DNA of 64,000 nt from Citrobacter sp. Marseille-Q6884 (GCF_945906775.1 NZ_CAMDRE010000001.1:2046001-2110000); one strand, 5' to 3'. Counted from the stretch's first letter, positions 9,790 through 19,214 are shown. Program-made: numbers and translations. Notes: a model not told the origin generated them from the letters alone.

Positions 9790-10557
9790 ATGTGCGAACT
9801 GCTCGGGATGAGCGCCAATGTGCCAACCGATATCTGCTTTAGCTTCACCGGGCTGGTTCAGCGCGGCGGAGGTACCGGGCCGCACAAAGACGGCTGGGGT
9901 ATTACGTTTTATGAAGGTAAGGGCTGCCGTACATTTAAAGATCCGCAACCCAGCTTTAATTCGCCCATCGCCAAACTGGTTCAAGATTATCCCATCAAAT
10001 CCTGTTCTGTGATTGCCCACATTCGTCAGGCGAATCGAGGGGAAGTCGCGCTTGAAAATACGCATCCCTTCACGCGTGAATTGTGGGGACGCAACTGGAC
10101 TTATGCGCATAACGGGCAGCTTAACGGCTATAAATCGCTACAAACCGGTAATTTCCGGCCGGTCGGCGAAACCGACAGCGAAAAGGCATTCTGCTGGCTC
10201 CTGCACAAGCTGGCTGAACGCTATCCGCGCACGCCTGGCAACATGACGGCGGTATTTAAATATATTGCTGTGCTGGCGGGAGAATTACGCGAAAAGGGCG
10301 TCTTCAACATGCTGTTGTCTGACGGGCGCTATGTGATGGCTTTTTGCTCGACCAACCTGTATTGGATCACGCGTCGTGCGCCATTCGGTGTGGCGACGCT
10401 GCTGGATCAGGATGTGGAAATCGATTTTAGCTCACAGACCACACCGAATGATGTGGTCACCGTGATCGCGACTCAGCCGCTAACAGGGAATGAAACCTGG
10501 CAAAAGATTATGCCAGGCGAATGGGCATTATTTTGTCTCGGAGAGCGTGTAGTTTGA
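9790..10557 (+). CDS. yafJ: Class II glutamine amidotransferase-like protein YafJ
   Basis: 255 residues, the usual YafJ length. After Met removal, Cys2 (MCELLGM) would be the N-terminal nucleophile of a class II glutamine amidotransferase. The GGGTGPHKDGWG, IAHIRQAN and YAHNGQL motifs of the family are present. No synthase domain is attached, so the ammonia acceptor is unknown. Its 3' end overlaps that of convergent yafK by 30 bp. Order lpcA-yafJ-yafK as in E. coli. Confidence 0.92.
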   Translation: MCELLGMSANVPTDICFSFTGLVQRGGGTGPHKDGWGITFYEGKGCRTFKDPQPSFNSPIAKLVQDYPIKSCSVIAHIRQANRGEVALENTHPFTRELWGRNWTYAHNGQLNGYKSLQTGNFRPVGETDSEKAFCWLLHKLAERYPRTPGNMTAVFKYIAVLAGELREKGVFNMLLSDGRYVMAFCSTNLYWITRRAPFGVATLLDQDVEIDFSSQTTPNDVVTVIATQPLTGNETWQKIMPGEWALFCLGERVV

Positions 10558-11268
10558 CGCCAGCTGCGGCTGCACCACTTCATGACTCAACGGTTTGCTG
10601 ACGACATAACGGCCATCGACGACGGAAACGGTCGGTGGCTTATGCGTTTGTTCAAAGTAGTCGTATCCCGGTTTTAACTGCGTCCAGAAATCTTTGTAAT
10701 ACGAAAACTTATGACGCTGCATATTTGCGTCGGTCATGCGGAACGGGTAAATGCTGACCTGCACGCTGGACTGTCCGAATACCAGAGCACCGGTCACGAA
10801 CTGGAAAATCTCATCAATGCCGTTATCGGTCATTGCGTAACAGCCGACGGAAACGCAGGCTCCGTGGATCATCAGGTATTTACCTTCGTAACCATGGGCA
10901 CGATCGTAGGCATTGGGGAAGCCAATGTTAATCGCTTTATAGAAGCGGCTATCGGGTTTGAGTTGACCGCGCTGTACGCTGTAGAAACCTTCCGGGCTTT
11001 TAAAATCACCCTGACGCTGTTTAGGGCCTAATCCGCCGGAATAATTGCAGATCTTGTAGCTGTCGAGTAATTGATACTGTTCACCCATCTTCACGTACAG
11101 ATCCAACGTTCGTTCTTCTTTGAAGATCTGAATATAGACAGGGGACCCCATCAATTGCTGCTTATATTCTTTGCTTATTGGCGTGGTCGGGCTACTGCTG
11201 CTTAACAAACCAGCGAATGAGACGCACGGCATCAAAAGCATCGCAAGAAAAAATGCGATTTTACGCAT
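10528..11268 (-). CDS. yafK: Murein L,D-transpeptidase-family protein YafK (DpaA)
   Basis: 246 residues with an N-terminal signal peptide (about residues 1-19, hydrophobic FFLAMLLMPCV followed by SFAG). The YkuD catalytic signature HGACVSVGC is clear, with His and Cys in place. In E. coli this protein acts in the periplasm as an amidase that detaches Braun lipoprotein from peptidoglycan. The C-terminal tail beyond the catalytic domain matches YafK architecture. Tail-to-tail overlap with yafJ means no terminator separates the two. Confidence 0.93.
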   Translation of the reverse strand: MRKIAFFLAMLLMPCVSFAGLLSSSSPTTPISKEYKQQLMGSPVYIQIFKEERTLDLYVKMGEQYQLLDSYKICNYSGGLGPKQRQGDFKSPEGFYSVQRGQLKPDSRFYKAINIGFPNAYDRAHGYEGKYLMIHGACVSVGCYAMTDNGIDEIFQFVTGALVFGQSSVQVSIYPFRMTDANMQRHKFSYYKDFWTQLKPGYDYFEQTHKPPTVSVVDGRYVVSKPLSHEVVQPQLASNYTLSETK

Positions 11269-11617
11269 ACTGCTTATTCCTTGATAAAACGGTTACACAC
11301 GCCAGGACGGCAAAAAGAGTCCCCAAATCAGAAAAATCTGGTTTTGGAGCGCTCACATTAGCACCAAGAGAGTTTTTCGCAAGTCTCTCGTGCGGCGTTT
11401 ACACTTTAGTTTCTCTTTATACGGAAAATTGCGGTTAAAGACAGTCAGACACTGGCGTAATTTATTGGCGACTGTCATCCGCGGAGCCTGGTGAATGTTG
11501 TCTTTCTAATATACTGAATTTAAAAAATTAATTATTTAATAATCGAATATTAAAACTGATTGATCGGCAATAGCCGTAGACTGCGGTTAACGTGTTTGAT
11601 CAGGTATTCTTTTTTTC
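11269..11617. other. Noncoding region between yafK and yafL
   Basis: About 350 bp holding the divergent upstream regions of yafK and yafL; the part before yafL (about 11510-11560) is AT-rich. E. coli K-12 has the dinJ-yafQ toxin-antitoxin genes here; no such frame is seen. I found no convincing operator, RNA gene or repeat. Confidence 0.6.
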
Positions 11618-12379
11618 ATGTCTTTTGCATCTGCACCCCGACGCCTTCTGCCGGGCCTGCTGTCTTTGTGTATTGTGCTCTCCATGCCGTCTATCGCCAA
11701 AGTTCAGCCTGCGTTATCCGACGCGCATTTAAGTTACGCGGCGCAGTTGCGTATGCGTAACCGCACCCGGCTGCTGAAGCAGTATCATACGCAGTTAAAA
11801 AAACAGGCAAGTTACGTGGTGGAAGGCAATGCGCAGAGTAAAAGGGCGCTACGCCAGCAGAACCGCGTTCTGATTAAACAGCACCCGGAGTGGTTTCCTG
11901 GTCCGCTAAAAGCCAGTGACCATCGCTGGCAGGAACTTGCCGAGAACGATCATTTTCTCAGTAGCGACCATTTGCATAACATCACCGAGGTGGCGATCCA
12001 CCGTCTTGAGCAGCAACTGGGTAAACCTTATCAATGGGGAGGAACCAGCCCGGATGAGGGATTTGACTGCAGTGGGTTAATTTTTTATGCCTACAATAAA
12101 ATTCTGGCGGCGAAACTGCCCCGTACAGCGAATGAAATGTATCACTATCGCCGGGCGACAATTGTTTCTCATCGCGATCTCCGTCGTGGCGATTTACTGT
12201 TTTTCCATATTCACACCCAGGATATTGCCGATCATATGGGCGTCTATTTGGGGCAGGGGCAATTCATTGAATCTCCACGCACAGGAGAAACTATCCGGGT
12301 CAGCAATTTATCGGATGCTTTCTGGCAGGACCATTATCTTGGCGCCCGCCGTATTCTGACGGAAAACACGATTCTGTAA
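11618..12379 (+). CDS. yafL: NlpC/P60-family cell-wall hydrolase YafL
   Basis: 253 residues. A signal sequence covers about residues 1-28 (LLSLCIVLSMPSIA). The mature part has a basic, probably helical region, then an NlpC/P60 domain with the catalytic Cys in FDCSGL and the His in DHMGVYLG. Family members cut peptide bonds in peptidoglycan stems. The start ATG 11618 gives a complete signal peptide. It is the last backbone gene before the flagellar locus and runs convergent to lfhA. Confidence 0.88.
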   Translation: MSFASAPRRLLPGLLSLCIVLSMPSIAKVQPALSDAHLSYAAQLRMRNRTRLLKQYHTQLKKQASYVVEGNAQSKRALRQQNRVLIKQHPEWFPGPLKASDHRWQELAENDHFLSSDHLHNITEVAIHRLEQQLGKPYQWGGTSPDEGFDCSGLIFYAYNKILAAKLPRTANEMYHYRRATIVSHRDLRRGDLLFFHIHTQDIADHMGVYLGQGQFIESPRTGETIRVSNLSDAFWQDHYLGARRILTENTIL

Positions 12380-12385
12380 TTAAAA

Positions 12386-12408
12386 GGGCGGTGCTAATGA
12401 CACCGCCC
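12386..12408. terminator. Bidirectional terminator between yafL and lfhA
   Basis: Perfect 8-bp stem (GGGCGGTG / CACCGCCC, 7-base loop). On the lfhA strand it is followed by TTTTAATTA, a good intrinsic terminator for the leftward lateral flagellar export operon. Confidence 0.8.
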
Positions 12409-12416
12409 CGCTAAGG

Positions 12417-14510
12417 TTAACTCAGCGCCCCCATAATTTTTAATTCCAGCTCATCCGGGACTTCATTATAAGAAAGCACCTGTAATCCTGGCGCAAACAG
12501 GCGTGCATAGCGGGCGAGCAGTGGACGTAATTGCGGTGCGACCAACAGAACCGGCTCTTTACCCGCCGCTTTCATCTGTTCTTTAATTTGCGGCATATTC
12601 GTCTGGAACTGATTGAGCATATTCGGATCGACGGGCACGCTATCGAGCACCACTTTTCCACTTTGCTGCGCCTGGTTCACTACGTTAGCCAATAAATTCT
12701 CCAGTTCATTATTGAGCGTGTAGACGGCCAGTTCACCTTTGCGCACAAACGGGTGGGTTATGCTACGGCGTAGCGCAAGCCGGACATCCGCCGTCAATAG
12801 AATCGGGTCCTTGGTCACCGCGCTGCTGGCCACCAGAACGGTGGCAATCGTGACGATATCGCGTAATGAAACGCCTTCGATAAGCAGCGTGCGATAGACC
12901 TTCAATAATTGGCTGTAATTCAGGGCTGCGCTGAGATCCTCCGCCAAACGAGGCGCCATGGAGGAGAGGCGATTATGCAACTGGGTAATATCATCGTAAT
13001 TAAACAGATCGGGAATATAGCTGCGAATAATTTTATTCACATGTGTCGCAATCACGCTGGCGCTATCAATAACCTGATACCCCATATTTAAGGCTTTCGC
13101 CTTTTGTGCCGGGGCAATCCAGGTGACAGGCATGCCATAGGCCGGATCGTGGCCTAAAACGCCGTCTATTTCGCCGTACGTTTCGCTGGAGGGCAGCGCC
13201 ATCAGCTTATCCGAGGGGATATCGGCTTCACTGGCTTTAATGCCGTTAATAAAAATAGCGTACTGCGTCGGCTTAAGCCGGAAGTTTTCGCGGATGCGAA
13301 TCTCAGGAAGCAAAACGCCGTTGCTGTCTGAGATGACCTGCCGTACGCCGCGAATACGCTGGGTAAGCGGATTTCCTTTGGATTTATCCACCAGTGCGAC
13401 CAGCTTATAACCCAGGCTCAGGCTAATAGGTTCGATTAACGGGATGGTTTCCCAACTGACCTGCTGCTCGGTTGTTTCGGCGATGGTCTTGGTCAGCGTT
13501 TCGAGGTTTTTTTCTTCGGTATCGGCGACCTTCGGACGTTTGCTCATGCGCCAGGCGGTAAATCCCAACAGGGCGCTGAATATCAGGAACGGAAAGTGGG
13601 GCATGCCGGGCACTACCGCCAGCACGAACATGATGCTGGTGGCGGTATAAAGTACAGAAGGACTTGCCAGCAGCTGGCTACGGAAGTCGGTGGCAATATC
13701 GCCGCTGTCACTCACGCGAGTGACGATGATCGCCGCGGCGGTAGACAGCAGCAGGGAAGGGATTTGCGCGACCAGGCCGTCACCGATAGTCATCAGGACA
13801 TATTGCTGGAATGCGGCCTCAGCGCTTAAGTCATATTTAAATATCCCAATACACACACCGCCGATCAGGTTGATAGCCAGAATCATCATCCCGGCGATGG
13901 CGTCCCCGCGAACAAACTTCGACGCGCCGTCCATTGCGCCGTAGAAATCGGCTTCGCCTGCCACGTCCTTACGCCGCGCTTGTGCCTGTGCCTGGTTAAT
14001 CAACCCCGCATTCAGATCGGCATCGATCGCCATCTGTTTACCCGGCATGGCGTCCAGCGTAAAGCGAGCGGAAACTTCAGAGATACGTTCCGCACCTTTG
14101 GTGACCACGATAAAGTTGATGATCATCAGGATAATGAACACCACAAAACCGACCACAAAGTTACCGCCAATCACGACCTGACCGAAGGACTCAATGACCT
14201 TACCGGCGGCGCCTGCCCCCATATGCCCATGCAGCAATACCACACGTGTAGACGCGACGTTCAGCGTCAATCGCATCAGGGTGGTGATCAGCAAGACGGT
14301 GGGGAAAAGACTGAACTCAAGGGGGCGCTTGGTGGAAACGGCCACCAACAGCACCATCACCGCCAGTACAATGTTAAAGGTGAACAGAATATCCAAAAGA
14401 GCCGGAGGTAATGGCAGGATCACCATTGCCAGGATAGACAATATAACCAGCGGCACGCCGATATTACCGTTGCGCAGTAGCGCCATGAATTGTTTAGTTG
14501 TTTTCGGCAT
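12417..14510 (-). CDS. lfhA: Lateral flagellar export gate protein LfhA (FlhA)
   Basis: 697 residues, full FlhA length. The N-terminal half (about residues 15-330) carries the eight expected membrane helices with the conserved FHIPEP-type cytoplasmic loop (VSARFTLDAMPGKQMAID); the C-terminal half is the cytoplasmic nonameric ring that docks substrate-chaperone complexes. Only a truncated fhiA remains at this site in K-12, whereas this copy is intact. It overlaps lfhB by 17 bp and is the last gene of the leftward lfiM-lfhA operon. Confidence 0.96.
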   Translation of the reverse strand: MPKTTKQFMALLRNGNIGVPLVILSILAMVILPLPPALLDILFTFNIVLAVMVLLVAVSTKRPLEFSLFPTVLLITTLMRLTLNVASTRVVLLHGHMGAGAAGKVIESFGQVVIGGNFVVGFVVFIILMIINFIVVTKGAERISEVSARFTLDAMPGKQMAIDADLNAGLINQAQAQARRKDVAGEADFYGAMDGASKFVRGDAIAGMMILAINLIGGVCIGIFKYDLSAEAAFQQYVLMTIGDGLVAQIPSLLLSTAAAIIVTRVSDSGDIATDFRSQLLASPSVLYTATSIMFVLAVVPGMPHFPFLIFSALLGFTAWRMSKRPKVADTEEKNLETLTKTIAETTEQQVSWETIPLIEPISLSLGYKLVALVDKSKGNPLTQRIRGVRQVISDSNGVLLPEIRIRENFRLKPTQYAIFINGIKASEADIPSDKLMALPSSETYGEIDGVLGHDPAYGMPVTWIAPAQKAKALNMGYQVIDSASVIATHVNKIIRSYIPDLFNYDDITQLHNRLSSMAPRLAEDLSAALNYSQLLKVYRTLLIEGVSLRDIVTIATVLVASSAVTKDPILLTADVRLALRRSITHPFVRKGELAVYTLNNELENLLANVVNQAQQSGKVVLDSVPVDPNMLNQFQTNMPQIKEQMKAAGKEPVLLVAPQLRPLLARYARLFAPGLQVLSYNEVPDELELKIMGALS

Positions 14511-15633
14511 CCAGTTTAAGAACCTCTTTTGGAATAGAAATATGTCTGTTCAGTGAAGGGCGGGATTGTGAACCATCACGCCAGTGTTTCATTTGCAGGA
14601 CGTAGGTCAGGACGTGGGCAATCGCCCGGTAAAGTTGAAACGGAATTTGTTGATTCACCTGGGTGGTGTAATAGACAGAACGCGCCAGCTTGGGAAACTC
14701 AACCACTTCGACCTTGTTCTCCGCCGCTACCTGGCGGATGTACAACGCGATTTCATCCGTTCCTTTCGCGACAACGAAAGGTGCGGCGGCGCGTGACTGG
14801 TCATACTGGAGCGCCACGGCGTAATGCGTCGGGTTGGTGATCACGACATCCGCTTTGGGGACAACTTTGCGGATTTGCCCCATCGCCATCTGGCGCTGCA
14901 AACGGCGGATTCTGGCCTTAACTTCAGGCTTACCTTCCTGATTTTTATATTCTTCCTTTACTTCCTGCTTGGTCATCTTCAGCCCTTTGGTGAACATTTT
15001 TTTCGCCAAAGGCACATCAATAAGCGCGAAGAAAACAAACAGGATGACGAAGTTACGCATCACGCTGCTGTAAAGCGATAAACCATCGGTTATCGCTTGT
15101 TTAAAGAACAATTGTTGTAGTCCGAGGAAGGCCGCAAAGTTGTTGTGCAGACTCACCCACAGCATGACTAACAAGACGAGCGCTTTAATCGTCATCTTTC
15201 CGGTATCGACAAGGTGGTCCGTCGAAAACAGGCGACCGATACCTTTTATCGGACTGAGCTTGCTGAAGTCAGGCAAAATTTTCTTCGGCAGAAATAACCA
15301 TCCTCCGGGCACCAGCGAAGCAAACAGGGCCGCGACCGGCATCGGTAACAGCGTGAGGATAAATTTCCCTAAAATCAGCAGATGGTGTTCGAGAAACTGG
15401 CCGATGATGCCGGGGTCATTAATGTTCTGCGCGTACTGATGCACGCTGGTAAAGCTTTCACGCACAAAATCTTCATACCAGGGGAAACTGCTGGAAATCA
15501 CCATAAACGCGGCAAACAGACTGGCGGCGAGCCCCATATCTTTTGAGCGCGGAATTTGCCCCTCTTGTCTGGCTTTGCGAAGTTTTTGCGACGAGGGTTT
15601 TTCTGTTTTTTCTTCGCTGCTGCTATCCGCCAT
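14494..15633 (-). CDS. lfhB: Lateral flagellar export switch protein LfhB (FlhB)
   Basis: 379 residues. Four hydrophobic segments are followed by a cytoplasmic domain with the autocleavage motif NPTH (in VVITNPTHYAV), where FlhB proteins cut between Asn and Pro to switch export from rod/hook to filament substrates. The N terminus is charged (SSSEEKTEKPS), as usual for FlhB. It overlaps lfiR upstream by 11 bp and lfhA downstream by 17 bp, a sign of one tightly coupled operon. Confidence 0.96.
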   Translation of the reverse strand: MADSSSEEKTEKPSSQKLRKARQEGQIPRSKDMGLAASLFAAFMVISSSFPWYEDFVRESFTSVHQYAQNINDPGIIGQFLEHHLLILGKFILTLLPMPVAALFASLVPGGWLFLPKKILPDFSKLSPIKGIGRLFSTDHLVDTGKMTIKALVLLVMLWVSLHNNFAAFLGLQQLFFKQAITDGLSLYSSVMRNFVILFVFFALIDVPLAKKMFTKGLKMTKQEVKEEYKNQEGKPEVKARIRRLQRQMAMGQIRKVVPKADVVITNPTHYAVALQYDQSRAAAPFVVAKGTDEIALYIRQVAAENKVEVVEFPKLARSVYYTTQVNQQIPFQLYRAIAHVLTYVLQMKHWRDGSQSRPSLNRHISIPKEVLKLDAENN

Positions 15634-16405
15634 AGTGCCCCTTCAGCGCGTCGAGTTGTTGCAAGACGAAATTCGCCAGGTGCAGATAGTGATCGGGCAG
15701 GTTGTAAAGTAGGGTGGCGAAACAGACCAATCCGGCCAGCATGTTGATAGGAAAACCTAAGGAGTACAGGTTTAACGGGGGAGCAATACGGTTAAGCAGG
15801 CCGAAGCAGCCCTGTACGATGAGCATGATGAACGTTGTTGGCAGCGCAAGCAGCATGGCGGCAGCAAATACCCAACTCAGTGCCAGAGAAATGGTGCGAA
15901 GCGATTGCGGATGAAGCGCATTGCCAATCGGCCAGTAGCTAAAACCTTTAAATAAAATGCTCACCAGCAGCAGATGCCCATCCATCGCGAAGAACAAGAT
16001 GACCGCATAGATGTTAATCATTTCCGCCAGCACCGTTGTTGAGGCGCCGCTGCTGGGATCGTTCATCACCGCCATGCTCATTCCCATATTAAAGGAGAGG
16101 ATCTGGCCAGCCAGTTGCAGCGCTAAAAATAAGAACTGCAACATCAGACCGAACAGCATCCCCCACAGGATCTGTTCTGCGGTCAGAACGAGGCTGTTCA
16201 TCGACAACAGGCTGGTGGGGATGGGATGCGGAATAAGCGGCGTAATGATGAAAGCCAGCAGCAGTGACAAAATAATGCGTACACGCACCGTCAGTGCGGC
16301 GTTATCCAGCACCGGCACGTAGCGGATAAACGCCATAATGCGCACGAAGGGAAACCACATCCCCAAAACCAGATTGCTTAGCTGCGTGATGTCTGTTTCG
16401 CGCAT
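15623..16405 (-). CDS. lfiR: Lateral flagellar export protein LfiR (FliR)
   Basis: 260 residues, very hydrophobic, with six or so membrane segments and the family size of FliR/SctT. It forms part of the FliPQR export pore in the basal body. It follows lfiQ after 1 bp and overlaps lfhB by 11 bp. Order P-Q-R-B-A is standard for flagellar export gates. Confidence 0.94.
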   Translation of the reverse strand: MRETDITQLSNLVLGMWFPFVRIMAFIRYVPVLDNAALTVRVRIILSLLLAFIITPLIPHPIPTSLLSMNSLVLTAEQILWGMLFGLMLQFLFLALQLAGQILSFNMGMSMAVMNDPSSGASTTVLAEMINIYAVILFFAMDGHLLLVSILFKGFSYWPIGNALHPQSLRTISLALSWVFAAAMLLALPTTFIMLIVQGCFGLLNRIAPPLNLYSLGFPINMLAGLVCFATLLYNLPDHYLHLANFVLQQLDALKGHYGG

Positions 16406-16406
16406 T

Positions 16407-16679
16407 TCAATGCACCAGAATGGCGGCCTGAGTGAACAGATGAACGCAGAGGTCGTCCAACTGGACGATCATCCATTTCCCGCAAATACCCAGTACCGCC
16501 AGGGTGACAATCAGTCTGGGCAAAAAGCTGAGCGTTTGTTCGTTAATCTGCGTCACCGCCTGGAAAATGCTGACCAGCAGACCGACCAGCAGGCTGGGAA
16601 CGACTAATACGCAGACTAAAATGATCACGACCTTTATGCCGCTGGCGACAATATCTGCAGCCATATCAATGGTTAACAT
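16407..16679 (-). CDS. lfiQ: Lateral flagellar export protein LfiQ (FliQ)
   Basis: 90 residues with two membrane helices, matching FliQ/SctS (about 89 residues). The pattern of a first helix (VVIILVCVLVVPSLLVGLLVSIFQA), the polar QINEQTLSFLPR loop and a second helix is characteristic. Component of the export pore. One base separates it from lfiR and 12 from lfiP. Confidence 0.94.
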   Translation of the reverse strand: MLTIDMAADIVASGIKVVIILVCVLVVPSLLVGLLVSIFQAVTQINEQTLSFLPRLIVTLAVLGICGKWMIVQLDDLCVHLFTQAAILVH

Positions 16680-16691
16680 GTTTGACCCTCG

Positions 16692-17450
16692 TTAGCCCAA
16701 TCCCAGACCGCGAATACTGGAAGTGAGTGTGCCAACGGTAAGCGCCCAACCATCAATCAGTACAAAAAGCATGAGCTTAAAGGGCAAAGAAACGATCAGC
16801 GGCGATAGCATCATCATCCCCATCGCCATCAGCACGCTGGCCACGATCAGGTCGATCACCAGGAACGGAATGTAGATCATGAAGCCGATCTGAAAGGCCG
16901 TTTTCAGCTCGCTCAGAACATAGGCGGGCACGACAATAGAGAGATCCTGATCGGCGGCATTTCCTTTTGCATCGGCGATTTCCATAATCTGCGCGATCGC
17001 TTTTTTGTTGGTTTGCGCCAGCATAAAGCGTTTCAGCGGTGAAGCCGCCGTGCTTAGCGCGTCCGGGAGCGTGATCTGATCGTTTTCAAAAGGCACGACC
17101 GCGTGATCGTAGATATTTATCCAGACAGGACGCATAACCAGCATGGTTAAGCACAATGCGATCCCAATCAGTATGCGGTTTGGCGGCGTTTGCTGCAGAC
17201 CCAGCGCCTGACGTAGCAGAGAAAGGACAATAATAAAACGGGTAAAACAGGTCATCATCAGCACCAGAGTAGGCAGAATACCGACCAGCGTCATCAGAAG
17301 CAGGACCTGAATCTTTACGCTGTATTCCTGACTACTACCGTGCGAAATCACATTCAACAACGGGATATCTCCCCCTTGCGCACAGGCAAAGGGAGAAAGG
17401 AGGAGTAGGGAGATACCCAGTATGAGCGTGGATTTTGCCGCGAGTTTCAT
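16692..17450 (-). CDS. lfiP: Lateral flagellar export protein LfiP (FliP)
   Basis: 252 residues. A cleavable signal peptide (about residues 1-25, ending FACAQG) precedes a conserved membrane domain with FTRFIIVLSLLRQALG and the C-terminal helix pair of FliP/SctR. FliP is unusual among pore proteins in having a processed signal sequence, and this is visible here. Its ATG overlaps the lfiN stop (ATGA). No fliO gene lies between lfiN and lfiP. Confidence 0.95.
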   Translation of the reverse strand: MKLAAKSTLILGISLLLLSPFACAQGGDIPLLNVISHGSSQEYSVKIQVLLLMTLVGILPTLVLMMTCFTRFIIVLSLLRQALGLQQTPPNRILIGIALCLTMLVMRPVWINIYDHAVVPFENDQITLPDALSTAASPLKRFMLAQTNKKAIAQIMEIADAKGNAADQDLSIVVPAYVLSELKTAFQIGFMIYIPFLVIDLIVASVLMAMGMMMLSPLIVSLPFKLMLFVLIDGWALTVGTLTSSIRGLGLG

Positions 17451-17818
17451 GGTGCCAGATCGTTGATTTCATGCGTATTGAATTCGAGGACGCGCAAGCC
17501 GTACTTTTCATTGACCACAACCACTTCGGCTTTACCCAGCAGGATATTATTCACCTTAATATCCAGCGGCTCGCCCGCGAGTTTGTCCATCTCAATGACG
17601 GTGTCATCATCAATATTCAGCAGATCGGACAACATGATCTCAACGGAGGAGACTTCCAGGGTTAACGTCACCGGAATGCGTTTGAGCAACGCCATGGACT
17701 CGGAAAAACGATCTTCTAAACGCGCGACCAGCGTTTCGGCAACTGACGGCGTAGCCGGGGGAGTGGCTTCAGGAGCCAGCTCGAAACCTTGCTCTAAAAT
17801 ATCTTCTTGCTTACTCAT
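17447..17818 (-). CDS. lfiN: Lateral flagellar motor switch protein LfiN (FliN)
   Basis: 123 residues. A variable, Pro/Ala/Glu-rich N terminus (about 1-45) is followed by a SpoA domain (IPVTLTLEVSSVEIMLSDLL ... GEPLDIKVNNILLGKAEVVVVNEKYGLRV), the C-ring core of FliN. It binds the FliM C terminus and the export ATPase complex through FliH. It overlaps lfiM by 8 bp and lfiP by 4 bp. Confidence 0.94.
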   Translation of the reverse strand: MSKQEDILEQGFELAPEATPPATPSVAETLVARLEDRFSESMALLKRIPVTLTLEVSSVEIMLSDLLNIDDDTVIEMDKLAGEPLDIKVNNILLGKAEVVVVNEKYGLRVLEFNTHEINDLAP

Positions 17819-18674
17819 AGGATTTCTCAGTCTTACTCGTTAATTCGGACAAAAACAGTTTGTCTTTATCTTCTACGATCAGGGCGTTAAATAATTCGGA
17901 TTTCCCGATATAAACAGGGAAGCTATCAGGCATCGCAATGGGTAAAATGTCACCCGGCTTAATTGTTGTCAGATCGGCAACGTTGAGCGGGATCTCTGCA
18001 ATCTTTACGTTCATTGTCAGCGGCAGCGTATTAATAATTTCTTTGATCAGCGTCTTTTTACGCGTTTCAGCATCGGTCTTATCAATCTGCTTTTTTTTGT
18101 CGCCGTGTTCGCTACGACGAATTAAGTTCAGAATGTAATCTGTATGTGAATCATCCAGCAGGATTCTAAAACTGCAATTCTCGTCATCGCCCAATATAAA
18201 AGTAAGTTGATAGGCCCAATGCGTTTGTACCGTACTGCTGTCAGGCTTAAGCGTGAGTGGAATACCAGAGATGTTTTTATTAAAAATGATATTACTGATA
18301 TCCAACGCCAGTCTGCTTTTCAGTCTGGTTTCTGTCTTTGTGGGTAAATCATCTTGCGGTTCTTCTTCCGCCAGAGATGAAGGCAATCCATAGAAATTAC
18401 CCAGCAGCATTAACAATAATGAACGATCGATATCAAAGGCCAGGTGACCGACCTGAGAAACTAATAATTCAGCGCTTTTATTTATAACATCCATTTCACA
18501 ATGTATTTTTTTGAGTGTTATATTTGTGCGATGTTTTTTCAGAAAATAGTTTCCGAGATGTGATTCAATTGTATCAAAATTACCCGTAAACATAGTCGGC
18601 AGACGATGATATGGACGTCCAAGCCGGTTTCCTTCAAGTTTAAAGATACCGGGGGTTTGACTATACTTCAGCAT
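17811..18674 (-). CDS. lfiM: Lateral flagellar motor switch protein LfiM (FliM)
   Basis: 287 residues from ATG 18674 (MLKYSQTPG). A TTG-initiated version 16 residues longer is possible at 18722, but the extension (MISIHPPQKLQQRK) looks non-conserved. The C terminus is a SpoA domain (PLTMNVKIAEIPLNVADL ... VYIGKSELFNALIVEDKDK) as in FliM/FliN. The N-terminal EIDxLL-type CheY-binding peptide of chemotactic FliM is not visible, and the protein is shorter than primary FliM (about 334), which fits a motor not controlled by CheY in the usual way. First gene of the leftward export/switch operon. Confidence 0.85.
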   Translation of the reverse strand: MLKYSQTPGIFKLEGNRLGRPYHRLPTMFTGNFDTIESHLGNYFLKKHRTNITLKKIHCEMDVINKSAELLVSQVGHLAFDIDRSLLLMLLGNFYGLPSSLAEEEPQDDLPTKTETRLKSRLALDISNIIFNKNISGIPLTLKPDSSTVQTHWAYQLTFILGDDENCSFRILLDDSHTDYILNLIRRSEHGDKKKQIDKTDAETRKKTLIKEIINTLPLTMNVKIAEIPLNVADLTTIKPGDILPIAMPDSFPVYIGKSELFNALIVEDKDKLFLSELTSKTEKSYE

Positions 18675-19123
18675 GGTACGCTTTCTCTGCTGTAATTTTT
18701 GGGGCGGATGAATTGATATCAAATCCCGCAGTTATCAAAGAATAAAAAAATCCATTTAATTTATTGCTCATCCTTGACGCTATTCCTATATAGTTGGAAT
18801 CCATTACCTATGAAATGCGCCCCTACGATCCTCTCTGATGTAGGGCTGGATATTAGATGATTTGTCACCTGATTCTGCAAGTTATTAATGTCAGTGTTCT
18901 ATAATTAAAAAATAATTAATTGCATATCCGTGGTGGTTGTCGCTTTTTTGTTTATGCTTTTCACCTCATTCATGCCGCTCGTTTTTTGAACGTATATTCG
19001 TGTATCTCATTGTTTTGTAATGAATAATATTTTTATTATCTTTTAATTCAGAATTGTTTTCTCTACCAGTGGTAGTCTTTTTCTAGGAAAAACCTTATTT
19101 GAGTTTAGTCTTGGGTAAGACCC

Positions 19124-19136
19124 CGCTTTGAAAGCG
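19124..19136. repeat. Palindrome CGCTTT-G-AAAGCG upstream of lafK
   Basis: Perfect 13-bp inverted repeat 131 bp before the lafK start and 9 bp before the 22-codon frame. It could be an operator for an unknown regulator or a small mRNA hairpin. Confidence 0.4.
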
Positions 19137-19145
19137 AGGTAAAAC

Positions 19146-19214
19146 ATGAGCAAGGATGAGATTAAAACATGGCACGAGCGATATATATTATTCGGTGATT
19201 GTGCTTTGGAATGA
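19146..19214 (+). CDS. Possible 22-residue leader peptide upstream of lafK
   Basis: ATG 19146 to TGA 19214 reads MSKDEIKTWHERYILFGDCALE, shown here as two parts: MSKDEIKTWHE and RYILFGDCALE. An AGCGAGG stretch 5 bases upstream could act as a ribosome binding site. It ends 53 bp before lafK. It may be a leader peptide, or the remnant of a longer N-terminal part of LafK. No homology is recalled, and translation is unproven. Confidence 0.25.
   Translation: MSKDEIKTWHERYILFGDCALE

Noticed and set aside
19170..19186. TGGCAC upstream of lafK as a sigma-54 promoter
   Set aside because: No GC at the -12 position (GG-N10-AT), so the element is incomplete.
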